A stretch of DNA of 64,000 nt from Bufo bufo (GCF_905171765.1 NC_053390.1:209627359-209691358); one strand, 5' to 3'; counted from the first letter of the stretch, positions 11,526 through 24,113 are shown. The notes: generated from the sequence alone by a model not told the origin. Program-made: numbers and translations.

Positions 11526-11777
11526 AGTAGCCACACCAGTAAGCAGTTTCTCAAGTACATTAAGCAGCATACATCCCACTGGGCTCTCACTCTGCTTGGC
11601 CTGCTGACTCCAATTGGGCAAGGTAATCAGCGACAATGGGTGGAACATCCAGGCCTGAACCTGGGCAAAATAACACATGGTTCCTGCAAGCTCATGTCAT
11701 CAACCTAGTAGTGCAGCTCTTACTAAATAAGTACACTGGCTTGCACAAGGTGCTGGCAAAGTCCAATAGAATGTAAT
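11526..11777. other. Non-coding hAT-associated sequence
   Basis: Contains an AAGCAGCATACAT motif that recurs at ~13073 and ~14113 inside the same decayed hAT neighbourhood. No gene seen. Confidence 0.4.
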
Positions 11778-12966
11778 GTGGCGAGGAACGTTCTTCTGGA
11801 CCTGCAGCGACAGAACGACCTGCCTCTACACCGCTTAATCCAAGACATGCCAACTCAATGGAATTCGACATTGCACATGCTCAAGAATCTGTATTTGCAG
11901 CAGAAAGCCGTGAACAGTTTTGTCATGCACCAGACAGCCTCAGCAGCAGGAAGCATGTGTTGTTTTGAGGTCAGGCAGTGGCAGCTCATCCGAGATTACT
12001 TTCAGGTCCTGAAGTCCTTTGATGAGGCCACAAAGTTTGTCAGCAGGAACAACGTCATCCCTCTCATATTTATATTAGAACAAATGCTGATGGGGGACCA
12101 AGGTGGAAGAAGAGCAGCTGATGCATCTTATTGTCCGCCCTTTAGCTGTTGGAGAAACACAAAGAGGATATGCCATGGAGCAGGAGGAAGATGAAGATGA
12201 GGAGCTGCCACGGCAAGTGAAGGAGGAGCAGTCAGAGATGGAGGAGCAAGAGGACGATGATAAGGATGGCACTGTCCAAGACACCCAATCGTCTAAGTGG
12301 GAGGCAGAGCCGGAAATAACTGGGCATGCTGGCCAGAATGGCCACCTGTATGCTGGCTTGCTTACATAGTGACAGGCATATCGTTGACATCAAGCAGTCT
12401 GATTACTGGATAGCCATGCTTTTAGACCGTTGCTACCAAGGCAAAATTGGGGAATGTTTTCCTCTGGCAGAAAGGGAGAAAAATGACGTTACTACCAGGA
12501 AACACTGTGTATGCAGCTTGCCGCAGCTGATGATGAGCAGATCCCTGCTGCCAGCCTGTCTGAAAGAGAGGCCCCCACAGAGTCACCCCCCTCAAACTGT
12601 CACGAGCAGCAGAAGCTGCAGTAGCAGCAGCCATTTCAGTCTCTTCAACATGATGGAATAGTTTTTCCACACGCTACGCCCGGCTGAGGATAGTCAGCAA
12701 GCCTACAGCTCCCACCTCAAAGCCCAAGTTTAGGCCTACCTAAACTATGGTCAGTCTTTGTACATACCCAGTTCCTTGACCTCATGCATTTCTGGGCAGG
12801 CAGACTAGAACAGTGGCCCGAACTGGCACTTCTGTATCTTCTTTCTTGCCCTGCCTCCAGTGTCATCTCGGAGAGGGTTTTCAGCACTGCGGGGAGCGTG
12901 GTGACACCCAAACAGACCAAGTTGTCCTCCACCATTGTCCAAAACATAATTTTTTTCAAATTGAAT
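11778..12966 (+). pseudogene. hAT-family transposase (ZBED-like), decayed
   Basis: Fragments of one transposase lie in order. 11778-12093 has PTQWNSTLHMLKNL and SFDEATKFVSRNN, typical of the hAT RNase H-like core region. 12103-12300 encodes a Glu/Asp-rich linker. 12326-12480 has the DIKQSDYWIAMLLD-type segment. 12784-12966 has the C-terminal hATC dimerisation domain (WPELALLYLLSCPASSVISE, RVFSTAG). Frames change at least three times and stops intervene, so it is dead. The zinc-finger BED N-terminus is not recognisable. It is a domesticated-type sequence only in resemblance; nothing indicates selection. Confidence 0.88.
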
Positions 12967-13008
12967 TAAGCTTGGATTCAGGAGGATTTTCACACATCGT
13001 CAGTTTAC

Positions 13009-13266
13009 ATGTATTCAGTTTCCACACGGTTGAAATTTTTTAATCTTTTGGGGGTGGAGTTAAATTTCTTTAAGCAGCATACATATGTGATTACTACATC
13101 AATACTGAAATTTTCTCTCCGCTCAGGCTGTTTTCAGATGAATAGACTCGTTTTGCCGGCGGTGCCCCATCTTGCCACTATTGCTGTCTGTTTGCCTACA
13201 TCACGTTCTGTACAGCTGTTGTTGCGGCATGCATCATGCCACTAATGCCTCAATCGTTCATTTACG
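13009..13266 (+). repeat. hAT-associated repeat, copy A
   Basis: Starts TGTATTCAGTTTCC and includes AAGCAGCATACAT and CCCATCTTGCCAC. The same order recurs at 14052-14330 on the other side of the solo LTR, so the LTR lies between two direct copies. Confidence 0.75.
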
Positions 13267-14051
13267 TGTATATGCAACGGGCAGCCTCCCCCCAAGGCCC
13301 TCTATATCGCGTCCCAGGTTTAGTAGGAATGCCGAGTGGTGTAGTGCGGCCTAAATGTCTCTTATTGTGTGTCACGGTGCTCCTACCTGGATACGGCTGG
13401 ACCCCAGGCTTTGGCTCCGAAGCAATAAATACTGGGAATAATTGAGGGATTTGAAGAAATAACTTCAGTCCAGACCTTGAGATGAAGTTCAACAGCAGCT
13501 TTACTTTGAATAAACGTTTCTTCCAACAGCTTACAGGCTTTGTCTTGGTTCCAGCGGGCTTTAGCATGAACTGGCAGGCAAATTCAACTCTGCTTTATCT
13601 CTTTCTCTCGCTCTGCTGTACTGACAAGCTAACTGAATAACTTGGCTTCTTCTCTATGCTCTTCTTAGTCAGACTTAGATTAGGCCAAGGAACTATGCTC
13701 TTGGCTTCTGAGGCTTTTAAGCGTCTGCCTCCATGGCCAGCAGAGCTTAGGGTGCTCTGGCTGGCGTGGGCATGTCCAGCAGAGACGTGCCCCTGCACAC
13801 CCTTCCCCGAGCTGGGGTTGACCTAAACTAACTGGTCCCCACCCTTCCTGCAGGACGTAGGACTAGCCCACTTCTCTCCAGAGGGGAGTTAGAATGGAAT
13901 GGAGAGTTCCATTCTATCTAAGTACAGCTCTGCCATATTTGCTGCCACCTGCTGGTGAGCCAGGCACATTACATATAAACAATTATATAATAATTCCCCA
14001 TTAAAGCCATAGCAGGGTGCAGGAGTGGTAACACCACTCTGGGGTGTTACA
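13267..14051 (-). mobile_element. Solo LTR of a Gypsy-like retrotransposon
   Basis: On the minus strand it starts TGTAACACCCCAGAGTGG (14051) and ends near CATATACA (13267). It aligns in order with the LTR at 17574-18537 (TACGGCTGGA, CCACCTGCTGGT and CACTCTGGG blocks) but is about 180 bp shorter. No internal region is attached. A clean target duplication is not visible. Confidence 0.75.
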
Positions 14052-14345
14052 TATACAGTTTCCATATAGTTGAAAATTAAAATTTTTGGGGGGAAAGGGT
14101 TGAATTTCATTAAGCAGCATACATACATCATTATTGAATCAGTCCCAACATTTTCTCACAGCTCAGACTGATTGTGAAAAATACACATTGCCTTGCTGTT
14201 GGTGGCCCATCTTGCCACTGTTACTGTCTGTCTGTCTAACTACCATCACGCTCTGCACAGCTGCTGCTGCTGCGGCCTGCGGCATGCCACTAATGCCACT
14301 TGCCAACCATCACATTCCCCCAAACCACTTTAAAAAAATAAAAAA
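14052..14345 (+). repeat. hAT-associated repeat, copy B
   Basis: A direct, diverged copy of 13009-13266 (CAGTTTCC, AAGCAGCATACAT, GGCCCATCTTGCCAC in the same order). Confidence 0.75.
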
Positions 14346-14712
14346 ATCTTAACCAGATAACATTGTGTGTGTTTAAACACCATCTGCCCTGATAAGGGAC
14401 AATTTTTTGAAGCTTTGGAATATGAAAAAGCATGAGACATGTGCTGGCGCAGTGTGTTTTTAAACACGTTGTATGATAACACTGTTAAATGTGCATTGCT
14501 GTCATTGCGTTCCTGAGCTTGGGGAGGGAAAAAAAAAAAATGCAGAGATGACAAGTTTTCCTAAAAAAATTATGAGTCCTAGGAGACTAGAGGGGGTTAT
14601 ATACCAGCTTTTAGGGCAATTGGAGCTACTTTGGGTCAGCCTGAAGCAATTCGGGTCTGAACCGAACTTTTTGAAATAATTGGGCAAACTGGACCGGAAA
14701 CGCTCATCTCTA
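14346..14712 (+). mobile_element. Right terminus of the decayed hAT element
   Basis: Ends in CGCTCATCTCTA (complement TAGAGATGAGCG), the terminal sequence I associate with frog and fish hAT elements. The left terminus was not found. Bases 14713-15073 are AT-rich with nothing recognised. Confidence 0.55.
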
Positions 14713-15073
14713 GCATTTTCCCACCCCATGTGTGCTATTCCATTATTATATTTGCCCTGTACGGAATACAGTAATTTCTATCACTGCTATTTGTATTGAG
14801 ACAATTAAAAGATTAATGTCTAGAGTCTCAGGCTTTGAAAGAGACACGTCTCAATGTTCTCTTTTGACATACATTAATTAACAATTCTTTATAATTGCTG
14901 CTACTCCCACTATATTTTCTCACTCAACAGAAAGCACATATGCCGTTTCCCCATGTAGTTATTATGCACAAGATCATCTGTTTAAGACTAAGGTAGATAT
15001 GTAATAATTGCACAATTTAGAAATTAAATTAAATTAAAAGTCAGAAAAAGTGCTAGTTTAAACATACAACTAA

Positions 15074-16598
15074 GGCTACTTTCACACCTGCGCTAGGTGC
15101 GGATCCGTCTGTTATCTGCACAGACGGATCCGCACCTATAAATGCAAACAATGGTATCCGTTCAGTACGGATCCGTCTGCATAACTTTAGTAAAAAAAAG
15201 TCTAAGTCAATGGGGACCCGAACTTCGCTTTATTATTTTCCGTTATAACATGGTTATAACGGAAAATAATAGTATTAGCTTTTTCAGATCTGAGTTTTCA
15301 CCATCGTGAAAACTCAGATCCGACAGTATATTCTAACACAGAGGCGTTCCCATGGTGATGGGGACGCTTCAAGTTAGAATATACTAAGAACTGTGTACAT
15401 AACTGCCCCCTGCTGCCTGGCAGCACCCGATCTCTTACAGGGGGCTGTGATCCGCACAATTAACCCCTCAGGTGCCTCCCCTCTCCCCCCCCCCACCCCT
15501 TATTAAAATCATTGGTGGCAGTTGCCACAGGTTAACAACCCCCCTCCCCCATCATTGGTGGCAGCGGAGCGGCAGTTCCGATCGGAGTCCTAGTTTAATC
15601 GCTGGGGCTCCGATAAGCAATGCGCCGCACAGACCTATCACTTACCAGTAGGAGGAGCGCCGGCCGGCCACAGACAGCGCATGTAAGTATAATGCTGCTA
15701 AAAGTGCTAAGTAACCATGGCAGCCAGGACTGCAGTAGCGTCCTGTCTGCCATGGTAACCGATCGGAGCCCCAGCGATTAAACTGGGACTCCGATCGGAA
15801 CTGCCGCTCCGCTGCCACCAATGATGGGGGGGGAGGGGAGGCCGCACTGGACACCAATGATTTTAATAGGGGGTGGGTGGGGGTGGGAGCCGCACTAGCC
15901 ACCAATGATTTTAATAGGGGGGGGTCTGGCCCCCTGCTGCCTGGCAGCACCTGATCTCTGCGGCACCTGAGGGGTTAATTGTGCGGATCACAGCCCTCTG
16001 TAAGAGAACGGGTGCTGCCAGGCAGCAGGGGGCCATTATGTCCACAGTTCTTAGTATATTCTAACTTGAAGCGTCCCCATCACTATGGGAACACCTCTGT
16101 GTTAGAATATACTGTCGGATCTGAGTTTTCACGATCTAATTCAAATCCGATGGTATATTCTAACATAGAGGCGTTCCCATGGTGATGGGGACGCTTCAAG
16201 TTAAAATATACCATCGGATTGGAGAAAACTCAGATCCGATGGTATATTAATAGGGACTCCTGGCTTTACATTGAAAGTCAATGGGGGACGGATCCGTTTA
16301 CAATTGCACTAATATTGTGTCAATGTAAACGGATCCGTCCCCATTGACTTACATTGTAAGTCAGGACGGATCCGTTTGGCTCCGCACCGCCATGTGGACA
16401 CCAAAACGCTGCAAGCAGCTTTTTGGTGTCCGCCTCCAGAGCGGAATGGAGGCGGAACGGAGCCAAACTGATTCATTCTGAATGGATCTGCATCCTTTCA
16501 GAATGCATTGGGGCTAAACTGATCCGTTTGGGGCCGCTTGTGAGAGCCTTGAAACGGATCTCACAGGCGGACCCAGAAACGGCAGTGTGAAAGTAGCC
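15074..16598. mobile_element. Harbinger-type MITE, 1.5-kb nested-palindrome version
   Basis: Ends GGCTACTTTCACAC...GTGTGAAAGTAGCC are flanked by TAA at 15071-15073 and 16599-16601. Outer arms carry many ACGGATCCGT palindromes. Longer inverted arms (about 15270-15600 against 15800-16260, with CTGCCTGGCAGCA and GGGGACGCTTCAAG blocks) surround a GC-rich centre that again folds on itself (CCATGGCAGCCAGG...CCATGGTAACC). No coding sequence. A 3-bp TWA duplication is characteristic of PIF/Harbinger. Confidence 0.88.
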
Positions 16599-16601
16599 TA
16601 A

Positions 16602-17558
16602 AGGGTATTCATCTGAAATGTTAATATATTCAGCAGAAACATTATACTTTCAAAAACAAGTTCATTATACCAGTTAGTGCCTTTTGTGGATTGAATACCC
16701 TGCTGAAATGTTCTTGCTGGATTATCTGTATTTTTAGATTGTCACTTTCTCATTAGGAAAGTTAGGAGAGTTTACTTTTATGACTAGATGAAATTTGCCA
16801 AGTGCTAATTTATCTTTCTTATGATTAACACTAAGTAAACCGAGAAAGGAACTGTGTGATAATGCCGTGCAGTAATTTAGGTCATGTGTGGACTCATGAT
16901 TTCAAATTCCAAAGTATATGCAGAACTATAATGATAATATAGGCATAGGCATCGGTGGATCATTAAGACCTCTAGACTGTATCTTCCTACATTATGGCAA
17001 TCTGATGACGAAAAAAATCCACCTCACTCTGTATGCCTGAATCCATTTTGTTACCGACAGCAGGTAAGGAACCCCAGAACACAGCACAAGCTAATATAAA
17101 TGATGGATGATATTATAAGCTTATGGAAAGCCAGGCATTTGGACAGAATCCAGTCATATGTGAAATTATGCAACAGTTCAGATGAACATTAGTGCAAACA
17201 TGAAGTTCTCTCCAACATCTGAATAGTTGAAATGAATTATAATAATAATTCAATACTAGCACAAATATTAATATAAGCGGCAAAGGCTTTCAAGCAAAGA
17301 GATCCCAATGCCAAAGAGGTGTTTGAATTTAAAACACCACTTTTATGGCATTTTTAAAATTACCAAAAAGGCCATGTGTGAAGGCAGAAAGACATAGGAA
17401 CGCCATGTTCTGCTGTCTCATGTCTTTGTATAGCATTGTATTACTAGGAGAAGCTTAAGTAATATGTTGATACTGCAGTAAGCTGGATTGGGGTTATGCA
17501 CACTGACGCTATAATATGCAATGACTGGGTCAAGTGTAAATGATAGTTAATAGTTTTT
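16602..17558. other. AT-rich sequence, nothing recognised
   Basis: No long open frame, repeat border or RNA gene could be supported here. It may be unique intergenic sequence. Confidence 0.5.
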
Positions 17559-18537
17559 GTTCGTGACGCCAAATGTAGCGTGCGCAGGGCACAGTCTCAG
17601 GGCCCTTTAAGGTGTTGCAACTCACGTACCAGGTTAGGAATGCCAGAGTGGTGTAATGTCTCTGTGTAGCAGTAGTAATAGTGTCAACGGTGTCTCCTAC
17701 CTTGGTACGGCTGGACTCCTGGATCCTGGCTCACTTGCAATAAAATGAGTGTTGCTAGTAGGAGTAATTGAGGAACTTGGTAGCAATGAATGAGATCCAG
17801 ACTTGAAATATAATTCAACTTGTCTTTACTGGAGGCAGCATTAATCCACATGAGATACAGCAATAGTCTTGGGTCCCAGCAGGTATTGGCAATATATGGC
17901 AGGGATTACTATCTCTGCTTCTATCATATGCCTGGAGAATATGGCAGGAATCTATATCTTCTGCTCTGTCTTCTGCTGTGTATGGGACTGACTAGTTGAG
18001 GAGGAATTTGGCTTCTCCTGGTCTCTGGATGTTACTCACAGTTATGCTCACAGGGAATGGTTCATCCTGAAGTTCTGGAGATGGCTGCTTGCTTGTCACT
18101 AGTTGAGGCTGAAGGGCTCAGACTGGGAACGAAGATCTTTGGTCTCAACCGAGACAAGATCCTGGTTTGGGATCCCTATTTCTGGGAGCTCCTACCAGCA
18201 CAGCCTTCCCCTTGCAGGGAGAGATGGAACACACTGGATCTAACTGTTTTTTCCCTCCCTTGCTGCAGGGTGTGGGAAACTCCACTTCCCTTAAGCAGGG
18301 GGGCAGAACAGAACTGGAATGTTCCATTCTGAATGGCCATAGCATAACTATTCCTACCAACGATGCCGCCACCTGCTGGTAGACCTGAAACATTACAAAG
18401 AAAATATCACATTTACTATGGTTTCATCTGCACAGTGGTGAATGACATGATGGAAATCACATCAAATGACCGTGTTGATGCCCTAGCAGATTGTAGCAGG
18501 GTAAAAGCGTTTAGTAACCCCACTCTGGGATGTTACA
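17559..18537 (-). mobile_element. 5' LTR plus primer-binding site of a Gypsy-like element, truncated
   Basis: On the minus strand the LTR begins TGTAACATCCCAGAG at 18537 and ends GCACGCTACA at 17574 (964 bp). It is followed at once by TTTGGCGTCACGAAC (17573-17559), which carries the TGG expected of a tRNA-type primer-binding site. The internal region stops there. This relates it to the solo LTR at 13267-14051. Confidence 0.8.
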
Positions 18538-18579
18538 ATACCCTCTGTCCTGTACAGGTAACTTTTCAGGAGCCATCGC

Positions 18580-19048
18580 ATTATCATCAGAGGAAGAAAC
18601 ACAATGACAGATATCACCTCTGTGTCAATAACACAGAATACACCATTCACAATAGATGATATTGGGATTTGCGCCCCCACCTATCCCTTGGTTGAACTTG
18701 ATGGCCTTATGACTTTTTTCAACCGTATTAACTATGTAACTATATTACAGCTTATCTACTCCCTCCAGACCTCTGCACAGGTCACAGAGCATACCCAGAA
18801 AACTCCCCCAAAGAAGTCAAAGCGCCTCCTCCTGTCCCATGTGGTTGCTCTCAAAGAACAGGAAATATTGACAGATTTTAGGCCTAATGGCCAGTGTGAA
18901 AACTGTATGATTTTAGTATTTTTTTTTAAATATAGATGGTGACATGGAAAATGAAACAAAAAAAAGCACCACCATCAATTGTAAAAAAATAAAAATATAT
19001 GTTTCATAAAAAAACATTAGTCATTCTCTGATGACATATTTCCTTTAA
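18580..19048 (-). mobile_element. TTAA-type MITE, partial
   Basis: The right end TGATGACATATTTCC abuts TTAA (19045-19048). It shares TATCACCTCTGTGT, ACAGGTCACAGAG and GAAAACTCTCCCA-like blocks with the complete copy at 30494-31098. It contains a LINE tail (18675-18750). Confidence 0.65.
18675..18750 (+). mobile_element. CR1/L2-type LINE 3' tail fragment
   Basis: CCTTGGTTGAACTTGATGG...CAACCGTATTAACTATGTAACTAT is a familiar 3'-terminal LINE sequence ending in an ACTATG-like simple repeat. Confidence 0.6.
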
Positions 19049-19056
19049 ACGAGTTA

Positions 19057-19469
19057 GGCTACTTTCACACCTGCGTTTAGGTCGGATCCGTCTGGTATGT
19101 GCCCAGACGGATCCGCACCTATAATGCAAACGCTTAGATCCGTTTGCATTACCATTAAAAAAAATAAAAAATTATATACACATACTGTGTCAACTTCAAA
19201 TGGATCCGTCCCCATTGACTTACATTGTAAGTCTGGACGGATCCGTTTGCCTCCGCACGGCCAGGCGGACACCTGAACGCTGCAAGCTGCGTTCAGGTGT
19301 CCGCCTGCTGAGCGGAGCGGAGGACAAACGGAGCCAGACTGATGCATTCTGAGCGGATCGGCATCCATTCAGAATGCATTAGGGCTGGAAGGATCCGTTC
19401 AGGGCCGCTTGTGAGCCCCTTCAAACGGAACTCACAAGCGGAGCCCCGAACGCTAGTGTGAAAGTAGCC
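19057..19469. mobile_element. Harbinger-type MITE (GGCTACTTTCACAC family)
   Basis: 413 bp, flanked by TTA at 19054-19056 and 19470-19472. Internal ACGGATCCGT palindromes and CCGCTTGTGAG block as in 15074-16598. Confidence 0.92.
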
Positions 19470-20894
19470 TTATAGGGATTTTCCAGGCTCCTGATTAGGG
19501 ATCAACCGATATTGATTTTTTAGGGCCGATACCTAATAATATGTTTATTGTTAACGTGTAGGTTTTTTTGTTGTAAATCTTTATTTTTGATTTATACTTA
19601 ATATATATATATATATTTTTTTTACTTGTTTTTTTTTTTACTAACTTTTAGCCCCCTTAGGGACTAGAACCCTTGTCCTATTCACCCTGATAGATCTCTA
19701 TCAGGGTGAATAGGAGCTCACACTGTCCCTGCTGCTCTGTGCTTTGTGCACACAGCAGCATGGAGCTTACCATGGCAGCCAGGGCTTCAATAGCGTCCTG
19801 GCTGCCATGGTAACCGATCAGAGCCCCAGGATTACACTGCTGGGGCTCCGATCGGAGGAGCAGGGGAGAGGGGATCCTGTGGCCACTGCCACCAATGATT
19901 AATACTGGGGGGGGGGCGCACTGCGCCACCAATGTTTTTAATACTGGGGTGGGGGTGGGGGGGGCACTGCGCCACCAACGATTAATACTGGGGGGCTTGG
20001 GGGGGCGCACTGTGCCACCAATGAAGAGAAATCTCTCATTAATTCATATACAGGAGGCGGGAGCTGGCTTCAGAATCACATAGCCGGCTCCCGACCTCTA
20101 TGAGCGGTAGCTGCGATCCGCGGCACCTGAGGGGCTAACTACCGCGGATCGCAGCTATTGCTCATAGAGGGCGGGAGCCGGCTATGTGATTCTGCAGCCA
20201 GCTCCCGCCTCCTGTATATGAATGAATGAGAGAGTTATCTTCATTGGTGGCGCAGTGGCCACAGCCCTTCCCCTCCTCTTGTCCTCCCTCCTCCCATTGG
20301 TTGCAGCGGCAGCAGCGGCACAGGGGGAGGGAGACACTGCTTCCTTCTCCCCTGTGCTGCTGAGGGAACACGGATCGCACTGACAGCAGCGCGATCTGTG
20401 TTCCCCATACGTTATCGGAATATCTGCAAAATAGATGCCGATACCGATAAAAGTCAAAATACTGAATATCGGCCGATAATATCGGTAAAACCGATAATCG
20501 GTCGATTCCTACTCCTGATGTTGATGATTATCAGAAGAGGCCTTCAATATCTGATCAGTGAGAGATCAACAGCCTGCATCCCCTCTGTTCAGCTCTTCCC
20601 TGCAGTTTCCCGTTCCTGGAAGCACAACTTTGTTAAACTTATAGTGGTCGTGCTGGGTTACTGCAGCTCAGCACCCATTCACTTCAATGGGAGCTAAGCT
20701 GCTGTAAGCCAGAACAGGCTCCACACTTTGAACTGATCTGTGCTTCCTGTACCATTTAGTGTGCTAGTTCCAGTGCTTGTGGTTTCATGGAACAGTTGAT
20801 CGATAGGTTTGCAGGGTGTCAGACCTTTACCAATTAGATATTAATGAACTATTCTGAGGATAGGTCACCAATATCAGGGGCCTGGAGAACCCCT
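19470..20894. mobile_element. TTAA-type (Kolobok-like) MITE interrupted by an hAT MITE
   Basis: The left end GGGATTTTCCAGG matches the inverted right end CCTGGAGAACCCC next to TTAA (20895-20898). Inside are GATCAGTGAGAG and GAGGATAGGTCACC blocks common in such elements. Its body is split by the element at 19496-20511. Confidence 0.65.
19496..20511. mobile_element. hAT-type MITE with 8-bp duplication CTCCTGAT
   Basis: Ends TAGGGATCAACCGAT...ATCGGTCGATTCCTA are flanked by CTCCTGAT at 19488-19495 and 20512-20519. The interior holds perfect or near-perfect palindromes (CACCCTGATAGATCTCTATC region at ~19683-19715; CCATGGCAGCCAGG...CCATGGTAACC; GGGAGCCGGCTATGTGATT arms near 20045-20215). No transposase is encoded. 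Confidence 0.93.
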
Positions 20895-21014
20895 TTAATT
20901 CTCTTCATTGGCCATTTCAGCCTATTTGAGTTCAGCTCTCACCAAGTTGGACTGCAGACAAGATCATTGTATTAAGAATTATTGTTATGTGCATCGGAGA
21001 ACATTTGTCTGTAA

Positions 21015-21454
21015 GGCTACTTTTACACTCGTGTTTCGTGCGGATCCGTCATGGATCTGCACAAACGCATCCATTCAGATAATACAACCGCATGCATCCG
21101 TTCAGAACGGATCCGTTTGCATTATCTTTAACATAGCCAAGACGGATCCGTCTTGAACATCATTGAAAGTCAATCGGGGATGGATCCGTTTTCTATTGTG
21201 CCATATTGTGTCAGTGAAAACGGATCCGTCCCCATTTACTTACATTGTGTGTCAGGACGGATCCGTTTGGCTCAGTTTCGTCAGACGGACACCAAAGCGG
21301 AATGGAGGCGGAACGGAGCCAAACTGATGCATTCTGAGCGGATCCTTATCCATTCAGAATGCATCAAGGGCAAAACTGATCAGTTTTGGACCGCTTGTGA
21401 GAGCCCTGAACGGATCTCACAAACGGAAACCAAAACGCCAGTGTGAAAGTAGCC
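21015..21454. mobile_element. Harbinger-type MITE (GGCTACTTTCACAC family)
   Basis: 440 bp, flanked by TAA at 21012-21014 and 21455-21457, with multiple ACGGATCCGT palindromes. Confidence 0.92.
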
Positions 21455-21457
21455 TAA

Positions 21458-22840
21458 GACAGTTTTCATAAAGGAAGTCCACTGTATATCAGTTGAGTTG
21501 CTCATCACTATGTGTCCAGCCTCTCCTAGAGGGCACTGAAGTGGCTAACAACAGGGCCAAGGACTTCAGGGGGGAAAAAAGGATGGAGAGTTGTGAACGC
21601 CAATGGAGTTTGAGAATGTTAGAGGAGGAGTTTAAATGGTTATAGAGAGTGGTGGAGAAACGGCAGAGCACCCTCCTCTGTGCTTTTGTGATTCACCTCT
21701 TGGAGATGTGTTTGTTGTGGTGTTGGCTTTGTGGCTGGCCTTGTGTTTTCTCTCTTGTTTCAGATGCCATACTTGTTACAGATGTCATAGCATTGGCGGA
21801 TTTATCCTTGCCCTGGGATGATGTCTAATGCAGCTGTCTACATACCCACAGCCTTGCAGCAACCTGACATTTCGGAGCTGGAGATTAAACTATTAGGCTA
21901 ATCCAGGCACGGATGATGGGTTTTGTTATTCATAATTGCTAAGAAATATGTGGCCAACCCCACTTAATCCACAAATGGTTATCAGTTATTATATGTGGGT
22001 GTTTCATGCCTCCCTGCTGTATCTGCTGTGTATTTGGAAGAACTGTTCTACGTAGACAATAGTGACTGTGAAGTGATGTCACTGAATGTCGGAGATGTTT
22101 CCCATAACCAACTATGTTGAAACATGCCAGCTGGAACACAAAGGTGTCAATTATTTATTAATAATGGGTTAATTAGGAACATTATGGCCATGGAATGCTG
22201 AGATGGATAAAACCATTTGACAAGAATTAGTGATGTATTAAATGTCCTCCACTTTCAAAGGCAAACCTTTGACAGGACATACCAAAGATGAGATTGTGTA
22301 AGCTATCATTCAACTACTTCATTTCAATATAAATGTAACCCAAAAGGTGAGCATAATCGATACATACACAAAAGACAAAATGAGATACTATTGTAATTTA
22401 CTTTGTATTAGTACATATAAGGATGCACAGTAAATTATTGCACTAAAATATAAGATTACACTTACAACCAAGACTACAAAATTATTTCCAAAATCTTGAC
22501 CAACAGGCTCCAATTTATTCTCCTCCTCTCAACAACCCAGGCCAATTAGGTTTTAGAACTGTTAGTCCACAAAACAATATTTGAGGTGTATATATGTGAA
22601 GCCCTAATGCTAAAAGGCCCACCGCTCCCCGCTAGGGCTCTGTCTACTCTGCTACGATGGTGTGAAAAATCTATTAAATACCTGAAAGTGGATATTACTC
22701 CCTCACCAACAAACATATAACCATAATATCTGCCTTTATGTTCAGTCTCTGGTTAAATTTCTCACTCTACTTACCCCCAAGGGATGAGAAACATATTAAT
22801 TTTCTGTATAGATGGTTTATCTGAGGAGGGGGCAAGTTTA
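21458..22840. other. Intergenic sequence, nothing recognised
   Basis: No long open frame or repeat border supported. Short open frames on both strands lack domains. Confidence 0.5.
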
Positions 22841-23311
22841 ATCGTACGGGTGTTTTTGCACACGGCGATGCCCATAATGTTTTTTTTTATGTATTCTTAT
22901 TTTTTATATTTTTATTTCTTTTAAAAACATTTTTTCTTTAACACTTTTTCATAGTTCCCAGATGGGACTATAACAAGCAATCATTACATCGCATTTCTCA
23001 TAGACCCCAATGCATCATCTTTGAAGTCTATGAGAATTACACTTAGTTCGTATGGAGCCCTGTCACGGACAGGGGCTTCATAGGAACTAATGTGCGGCAG
23101 CCTTGGATCATTCAGAGGGCAGAGGCAGCCACACACTCCATTTGGCTCCCTGATCCTCGCAAGGGGGAGCCTGTGCACTGCTGGGAACACACGCTCCCGG
23201 TTTTTGACCTCGCAGATGCCGTGGTCACATTAGTCAATTGCAAGCGGGCGCCATCTTTAATGTCCCAACCACCGACGTATATATGCGTAAGGCGATCAGG
23301 AATGGTTTAAC
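22841..23311. repeat. Fragment of the TTAA-bordered AT-rich repeat family
   Basis: Starts with a GCACACGGCGATGCCC block equivalent to the GGCGATACC marker of the ~335-bp unit, continues into a GC-richer tail (TTGCAAGCGGGCG...GCGATCAGG), and ends at a TTTAA near 23308. This resembles the 3' portion of 24342-26731. Confidence 0.55.
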
Positions 23312-23778
23312 TAAATTACAATAAGGCTTATAAAGCCCCAGGGGAGTATTTTCTCAGAAGATCATAAATTATATCGTATTATACACTATTTTTACTAATT
23401 TTCTCATAGTTAGGACCATGAAGAGCACAAGGGGAGGGGGGAACTTACCAGTTTTCTGATGTACAAAAGTCACAATTTACAATTTTTTGTCACTAGTGGG
23501 CAGGGCATAGATAGGGGGACGCAGGTGCTAGGTGACACACGTGTGCCAAAAAACGTAGGCACATTAAACCAGAAATTGGCAATTTTTGGGGTCATGGAAC
23601 TTCTGATGATGCGCCTGAATTATTACCACGTAATAATTCTGGTGCATTATACTCTAGTGGGGTTTGTTATTGAGATTCCAGTCTTAATACATTCCCCTGA
23701 GGATATGGCCAAAGTCAGTTTGCCGCATGCAGTCTTGGAAGCCAAAACCAGAAGTGATCAGGAAACCTGGCTATACCC

Positions 23779-24113
23779 TAAAGGCTGTATTACATAGCCC
23801 GACGTGGCAGACTATTGCCGGGAGGGAAGCGTTCCCTCCCAGCAATCGCCTGCTCGCTAGCAAAAGAGAGATGCTATGCCATCATTTGTCCCCATGCTGT
23901 ATAGTGCTTTACCGGCGGCAGATCATGGTGTCTAATAACGATGTCTGCAAAAGACATGTCGAAAGATTCGGATTGCTCGATGATCGAGCATTTTCTCATT
24001 CATCAGACAATCGGCGGCAGTATTACACTGCCAGATGATCGCTAATAAGCATTCATGCTAATGCTCGTTAGCGATTATCTGCCGTAAAATAAGGCAATGT
24101 AATACAGGCTTTA
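23779..24113. mobile_element. MITE with TAAAGGCTGTATTACAT termini
   Basis: Inverted ends TAAAGGCTGTATTACAT and ATGTAATACAGGCTTTA. The interior folds around ATCATCTGGCAGTG/CGATTATCTGCCG and TTGCTCGATGATCGAGCA. Non-coding. Confidence 0.7.

Noticed and set aside
12103..12369. Acidic protein as a separate gene
   Set aside because: The Glu/Asp-rich stretch lies between transposase core and hATC segments in the right order and is the linker of the decayed hAT transposase.
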